Assembly: GCA_046760155.1 (NCBI GenBank)
Contig: JBHIDQ010000008.1
Span: 1-25,017, forward strand
Reading direction: 5' to 3'
From: JBHIDQ01 sp046760155
GTDB lineage: Bacteria; Chloroflexota; Dehalococcoidia; Dehalococcoidales; RBG-16-60-22
DNA: 25,017 nt
Shown: positions 21,680 through 25,017 of the stretch, in pieces
Layout of the letters: every line of letters begins with the position of its first letter
Numbering within the stretch: position 1 is the stretch's first letter
Notes under the pieces: model-generated
The model's database searches: none
The model's input: the letters and a program-made list of their open reading frames with translations, nothing else
What the model was told of the DNA's origin: nothing
Program-made: the position numbers and the translations under genes

Positions 21680-24600
21680 ATGCCCTTAGATTTGACTCAA
21701 TTACTCCGCCTTATTGAAGAGATGCCCGCTTATCGTCGGCTGGTAGCAGAGCAGCTGAAGTCGGATGAGGAGACTAGGGTAGTGGTGCTTGATGCCGCCA
21801 AACCCTATCTTATCGCGGCGCTATACCAGCGCTGGCACCTGCCGATGCTTGTCGTTATGGCACAACCTGAAAGCGCCAAAAAGCTCTATGAGCAACTCTT
21901 AATCTGGGCTAATTCCCAGGCAAAGCTTTTCCCTGAACCAGATGCTTTGCCCTATGAGCGCATTACTGCCGATGCCATTACCGAGTTAGAACGAGTTCAG
22001 GTACTTTCGGTGCTGGCTAATTGTGACCAAGATGAGCCGACCACGGAGGCACCTCTAATTGTGGCCTCTGCCCCGGCACTGGTGATGAAGACAACCCCGT
22101 ACGCTGACTTCGTCTCTACCTGTCATACTATAGAATTGGGGACGGAGATTGAGCCTTTTCGTCTGCTGAGCCAATGGGAGACTATGGGCTATCGAGTGGA
22201 AAGCATGGTGGAGATACCGGGCACCATAAGCCATCGCGGTGGCATCATTGATATTTATCCTCCCACCAGTGAACTCCCCGCCAGACTCGAGTTCTTCGGT
22301 AATACGGTGGATAGCATCCGACTCTTTGCCCCGGCAAGCCAGCGCTCGGTAAATTCAGTGCCTTCACTGGCCATCAGCCCGGCTACAGAGCTGCTGACAC
22401 CATTATTGAGTACAAAGACGGAGCTAGAGCGGGTCCTGAATCATATTGACCTCTCCGGTTGTAATGCCGAGGTAAGCCAACAATTCCAGCAGGAAATAGC
22501 CATGCTGTTGGACAGGCAGCGTCCGCGTGAAATGCCATTTTATGCCTCACTATTTAATCGAGACAGTCTTCTGAATTACCTGCCGCAAAAAGCCCTCCTG
22601 GTACTTGACGAACCTCGGAATATTGAACAGGCCGTAGCCGAGCTGGATGCTGAAGCCGAGCGAATGCGCTTGGAGAAGTTGGAGAAGGGGGAGTTACCGC
22701 GCAATTTCCCCCGGCCCTATTTCACTTGGCAAGAACTAGCGCCAGCGATTAAAGACCGGCAGTGCTTGGTGCTCACTGCTTGGAGTGCCGATGGAGAGGC
22801 ACACCGATTAAACTTCACGCCTGTCCCCAGCTATGCTGGACAGCTACCTTCATTTATTGGAAAGACCAAGCAGCTCCTGGGTCAGAAACAGCGGCTTATC
22901 CTTGTCAGCCATCAGGCAGGTCGCTTGTCCGAGTTACTTAACGAAGAAGATATCATTGCCGCACCACTGACGGAAATCAAACAGATGCCCACGCCCGGTT
23001 CATTAACTTTAGTTCAGGGTTCACTGGCTGAGGGCTGGGTGATGAATCATGATACCTACCTGTTCACCGATGCTGAAATTTTTGGTTTCATCAAGCAACG
23101 ACGGCTGACCAAAACACGCCCGGTGCCACATCACCAGCTTTTAATTGAGATAACCCCGGGCGATTATGTGGTGCATGTTGAGCATGGCGTGGCTAAATTT
23201 AGCGGAGTTACCACGTTAAGCACTGATGGTAGTGAAAAAGAATATCTGGTACTGCGCTATGCAGCTGGTGACAAGCTCTATGTCCCCACCGACCAGATAG
23301 ACCGCGTTAGTCGTTACATCGGTGCTGGCGACCGGCCACCGGTGTTGAGTCGGCTGGGTACCCAGGAGTGGGTACGAACCAAGCAGAGGGCTAAAGAGGC
23401 AGCTGAAGACCTGGCCCAGGAGCTGCTGGCGCTTTACGCGTCTCGGGAAGTGGTGCCCGGCTTTGCTTTTTCCCGTGATAGCTTATGGCAGCAGGAGCTC
23501 GAGGGGGCTTTCCCCTACGTTGAGACCCCTGACCAGATGGAGGCACAGTATCAGGTAAAAGGAGATATGGAGAAATCCAAACCAATGGACCGTCTCGTCT
23601 GCGGCGATGTTGGCTACGGTAAGACTGAAGTAGCCATCCGTGCTGCCTTCAAGGCAGTAATGGATAATAAACAGGTGGCGGTACTGGTGCCGACTACGGT
23701 GTTGGCACAGCAGCACTTTGCCACTTTCGGTGAGCGACTGGGCGCTTTCCCGGTAAGCATCGAAGTATTAAGTCGGTTCAAGTCGCCCAAGGAGCAGCAG
23801 ACTATCCTTGAAGGACTGGCTAGCGGTAAGGTGGACATCTGTATTGGTACCCATCGTCTATTGCAAAAGGATGTTGTTTTCAAGGACTTGGGGCTGTTGA
23901 TAATCGATGAAGAGCAGCGTTTTGGTGTCGCTCATAAGGAATATCTGAAAAAGATGAGGCGGGAGGTGGACGTCCTCACCCTCAGCGCCACCCCCATCCC
24001 CCGCACCCTGCATATGTCGTTAGTCGGAGTGAGGGACATGAGCACCATGGAAACTCCGCCTGACGAGCGCCTGCCCATCAAAACCTATGTCGCCGAATAC
24101 AATGAGCTATTGGTCAGGGAAGCCATCCTCAGGGAGTTGGAACGGAACGGCCAGGTCTTCTTTGTGCATAATCGGGTGCAGAGCATCGCTTTGGTGGCGC
24201 ATAAACTCCGCTCACTGGTGCCTGAAGCCAGGATAGCCATCGCTCACGGTCAGATGCCTGAAGAGGAACTGGAGAGGGTGATGGCTGAGTTCGCTCAGGG
24301 AAAGAGTGATGTTCTGGTCTGCACCACCATCATTGAATCGGGGCTGGACATGCCCAACGTTAATACCCTGATTGTGAACCAGGCGGATAAATTTGGCCTG
24401 ACGCAACTGTACCAACTGCGCGGCAGAGTGGGGCGTGGCGCCAATCTTGCCTATGCCTACTTTCTCTATGACCGGGAGAAGCGCCTGACGCCCACAGCAC
24501 AGAAGCGACTGCGGACGATATACGAAGCCACCGAGCTTGGCGCTGGCTTCACCATTGCCATGAAAGATTTAGAAATCAGAGGCGCTGGCACTCTGCTGGG

Positions 24601-25017
24601 AACGAAACAGAGCGGGTATATCAGTGCCATTGGCTTTAATCTTTACTGTCGGCTTTTGGCTGACGCAGTGGAGGAGCAGAAAGCCCGGCTGGCCGGCGTT
24701 AAGGAGATTAAACCACCCCGCCTGCCCACCCCCACCATAGACCTGCCTTTGACCGCTTATATTCCCGAAGAATATGTGGTTGATGTCGATACCAGACTCA
24801 GCCTGTATCAGAAGCTGGTCAAGCTGGAAAAGGCAGAGGATATAGAATCTCTGGCTCAGGAATTTGCTGACCGCTTTGGCCCTCTACCCATAGAGCTAGA
24901 GAACCTGCTCTACGCGGTAAGAATAAAACTGCTGGCGACTAAAGCAGGCATCGAGTCTATCACCACCGAGCACGGTCAAATCGTGCTCCGGCGCTTTGAG
25001 GGGATGGGATTTGATAA
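21680..25017 (+). CDS. mfd: Transcription-repair coupling factor Mfd, partial (C-terminus outside window)
   Basis: 1112 residues are visible of a family usually about 1100-1200. Mfd removes RNA polymerase stalled at DNA lesions and recruits UvrA. N-terminal UvrB-like region: ADAITELERV and EIPGTISHRGGIIDIYPP. The RNA-polymerase-interacting domain begins near residue 493 (GDYVVHVEHGVAKFSGV). Translocase motifs: Walker A GDVGYGKTE (near 640), DEEQRFGV motif II, TLSATPIPRT motif III, TIIESGLDMPN and QLRGRVGR motif VI. The C-terminal D7 domain (YIPEEYVVDVDTRLSLYQKL) is cut by the window end. The ATG has GGAGAA upstream. It has its own promoter and hairpin and is separate from the preceding SDR. 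Confidence 0.97.
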   Translation, partial: MPLDLTQLLRLIEEMPAYRRLVAEQLKSDEETRVVVLDAAKPYLIAALYQRWHLPMLVVMAQPESAKKLYEQLLIWANSQAKLFPEPDALPYERITADAITELERVQVLSVLANCDQDEPTTEAPLIVASAPALVMKTTPYADFVSTCHTIELGTEIEPFRLLSQWETMGYRVESMVEIPGTISHRGGIIDIYPPTSELPARLEFFGNTVDSIRLFAPASQRSVNSVPSLAISPATELLTPLLSTKTELERVLNHIDLSGCNAEVSQQFQQEIAMLLDRQRPREMPFYASLFNRDSLLNYLPQKALLVLDEPRNIEQAVAELDAEAERMRLEKLEKGELPRNFPRPYFTWQELAPAIKDRQCLVLTAWSADGEAHRLNFTPVPSYAGQLPSFIGKTKQLLGQKQRLILVSHQAGRLSELLNEEDIIAAPLTEIKQMPTPGSLTLVQGSLAEGWVMNHDTYLFTDAEIFGFIKQRRLTKTRPVPHHQLLIEITPGDYVVHVEHGVAKFSGVTTLSTDGSEKEYLVLRYAAGDKLYVPTDQIDRVSRYIGAGDRPPVLSRLGTQEWVRTKQRAKEAAEDLAQELLALYASREVVPGFAFSRDSLWQQELEGAFPYVETPDQMEAQYQVKGDMEKSKPMDRLVCGDVGYGKTEVAIRAAFKAVMDNKQVAVLVPTTVLAQQHFATFGERLGAFPVSIEVLSRFKSPKEQQTILEGLASGKVDICIGTHRLLQKDVVFKDLGLLIIDEEQRFGVAHKEYLKKMRREVDVLTLSATPIPRTLHMSLVGVRDMSTMETPPDERLPIKTYVAEYNELLVREAILRELERNGQVFFVHNRVQSIALVAHKLRSLVPEARIAIAHGQMPEEELERVMAEFAQGKSDVLVCTTIIESGLDMPNVNTLIVNQADKFGLTQLYQLRGRVGRGANLAYAYFLYDREKRLTPTAQKRLRTIYEATELGAGFTIAMKDLEIRGAGTLLGTKQSGYISAIGFNLYCRLLADAVEEQKARLAGVKEIKPPRLPTPTIDLPLTAYIPEEYVVDVDTRLSLYQKLVKLEKAEDIESLAQEFADRFGPLPIELENLLYAVRIKLLATKAGIESITTEHGQIVLRRFEGMGFD

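Noticed and set aside
23391..24415. Minus-strand frames within mfd
   Set aside because: They are antisense to conserved helicase motifs and have no start signals.
1..25017. CRISPR arrays, tRNA genes, insertion sequences, toxin-antitoxin or defence systems
   Set aside because: No regularly spaced repeats, cloverleaf-like segments, transposase motifs or terminal inverted repeats were seen by eye; the gaps are short apart from 14426-14742.

Overview
The window looks like a piece of a bacterial chromosome of roughly 50% GC with dense, mostly co-directional operons. It reads like a Chloroflexota genome of the Dehalococcoidia type. That assignment is an inference from three things: archaeal-type glutamate synthase split into separate polypeptides next to a type I glutamine synthetase, a 4-hydroxybutyryl-CoA dehydratase-like enzyme, and 4Fe-4S electron carriers typical of strict anaerobes. 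No rRNA gene is present to settle it. I see no tRNA, CRISPR array, transposase or prophage.

Region 1 (1-8230, minus strand) is a long nitrogen-assimilation operon. From a near-consensus promoter at 8179-8207 it runs: a four-cluster ferredoxin, an unknown 122-residue protein, hisH, an FAD/NAD oxidoreductase, the glutamine amidotransferase domain of glutamate synthase, hisF, the ferredoxin-FMN domain of glutamate synthase, the GXGXG domain, and glnA (cut by the window edge). Many junctions overlap or are only a few bases apart. glnA also has its own extended -10 promoter. The likely electron route is ferredoxin and/or NAD(P)H to the FAD protein, then to the Fe-S/FMN synthase subunit, where ammonia released by the amidotransferase makes glutamate. 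Both enzymes that channel glutamine-derived ammonia (HisFH and glutamate synthase) are interleaved.

Region 2 (8300-12400, plus strand) is envelope-oriented: lgt (lipoprotein diacylglyceryl transferase), an orphan zinc/manganese-binding lipoprotein, a 57-residue cysteine-containing small gene ending in a clear terminator, a DUF4349-like anchored protein carrying a PKD domain, and a short-chain dehydrogenase.

Region 3 (12400-14430, minus strand) holds a two-TM mini-protein, a 4-hydroxybutyryl-CoA dehydratase-family enzyme with all four Fe-S ligands, and a coupled small cysteine protein.

Region 4 (14430-15400) is AT-rich, with one orphan exported or anchored protein lying between two copies of an exact 13-bp repeat.

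Region 5 (15400-19550) has a stand-alone CinA C-terminal domain and rph (plus strand), convergent with proB - unknown 88-residue gene - proA (minus strand). Region 6 (19550-25017, plus strand) has an MFS transporter that is probably leaderless, a variant short-chain dehydrogenase, and mfd, which runs off the window end. The most unusual items are the redox-module/GOGAT/His operon, the 57-residue small gene, the unknown gene inside the proline operon, and the dehydratase mini-cluster.
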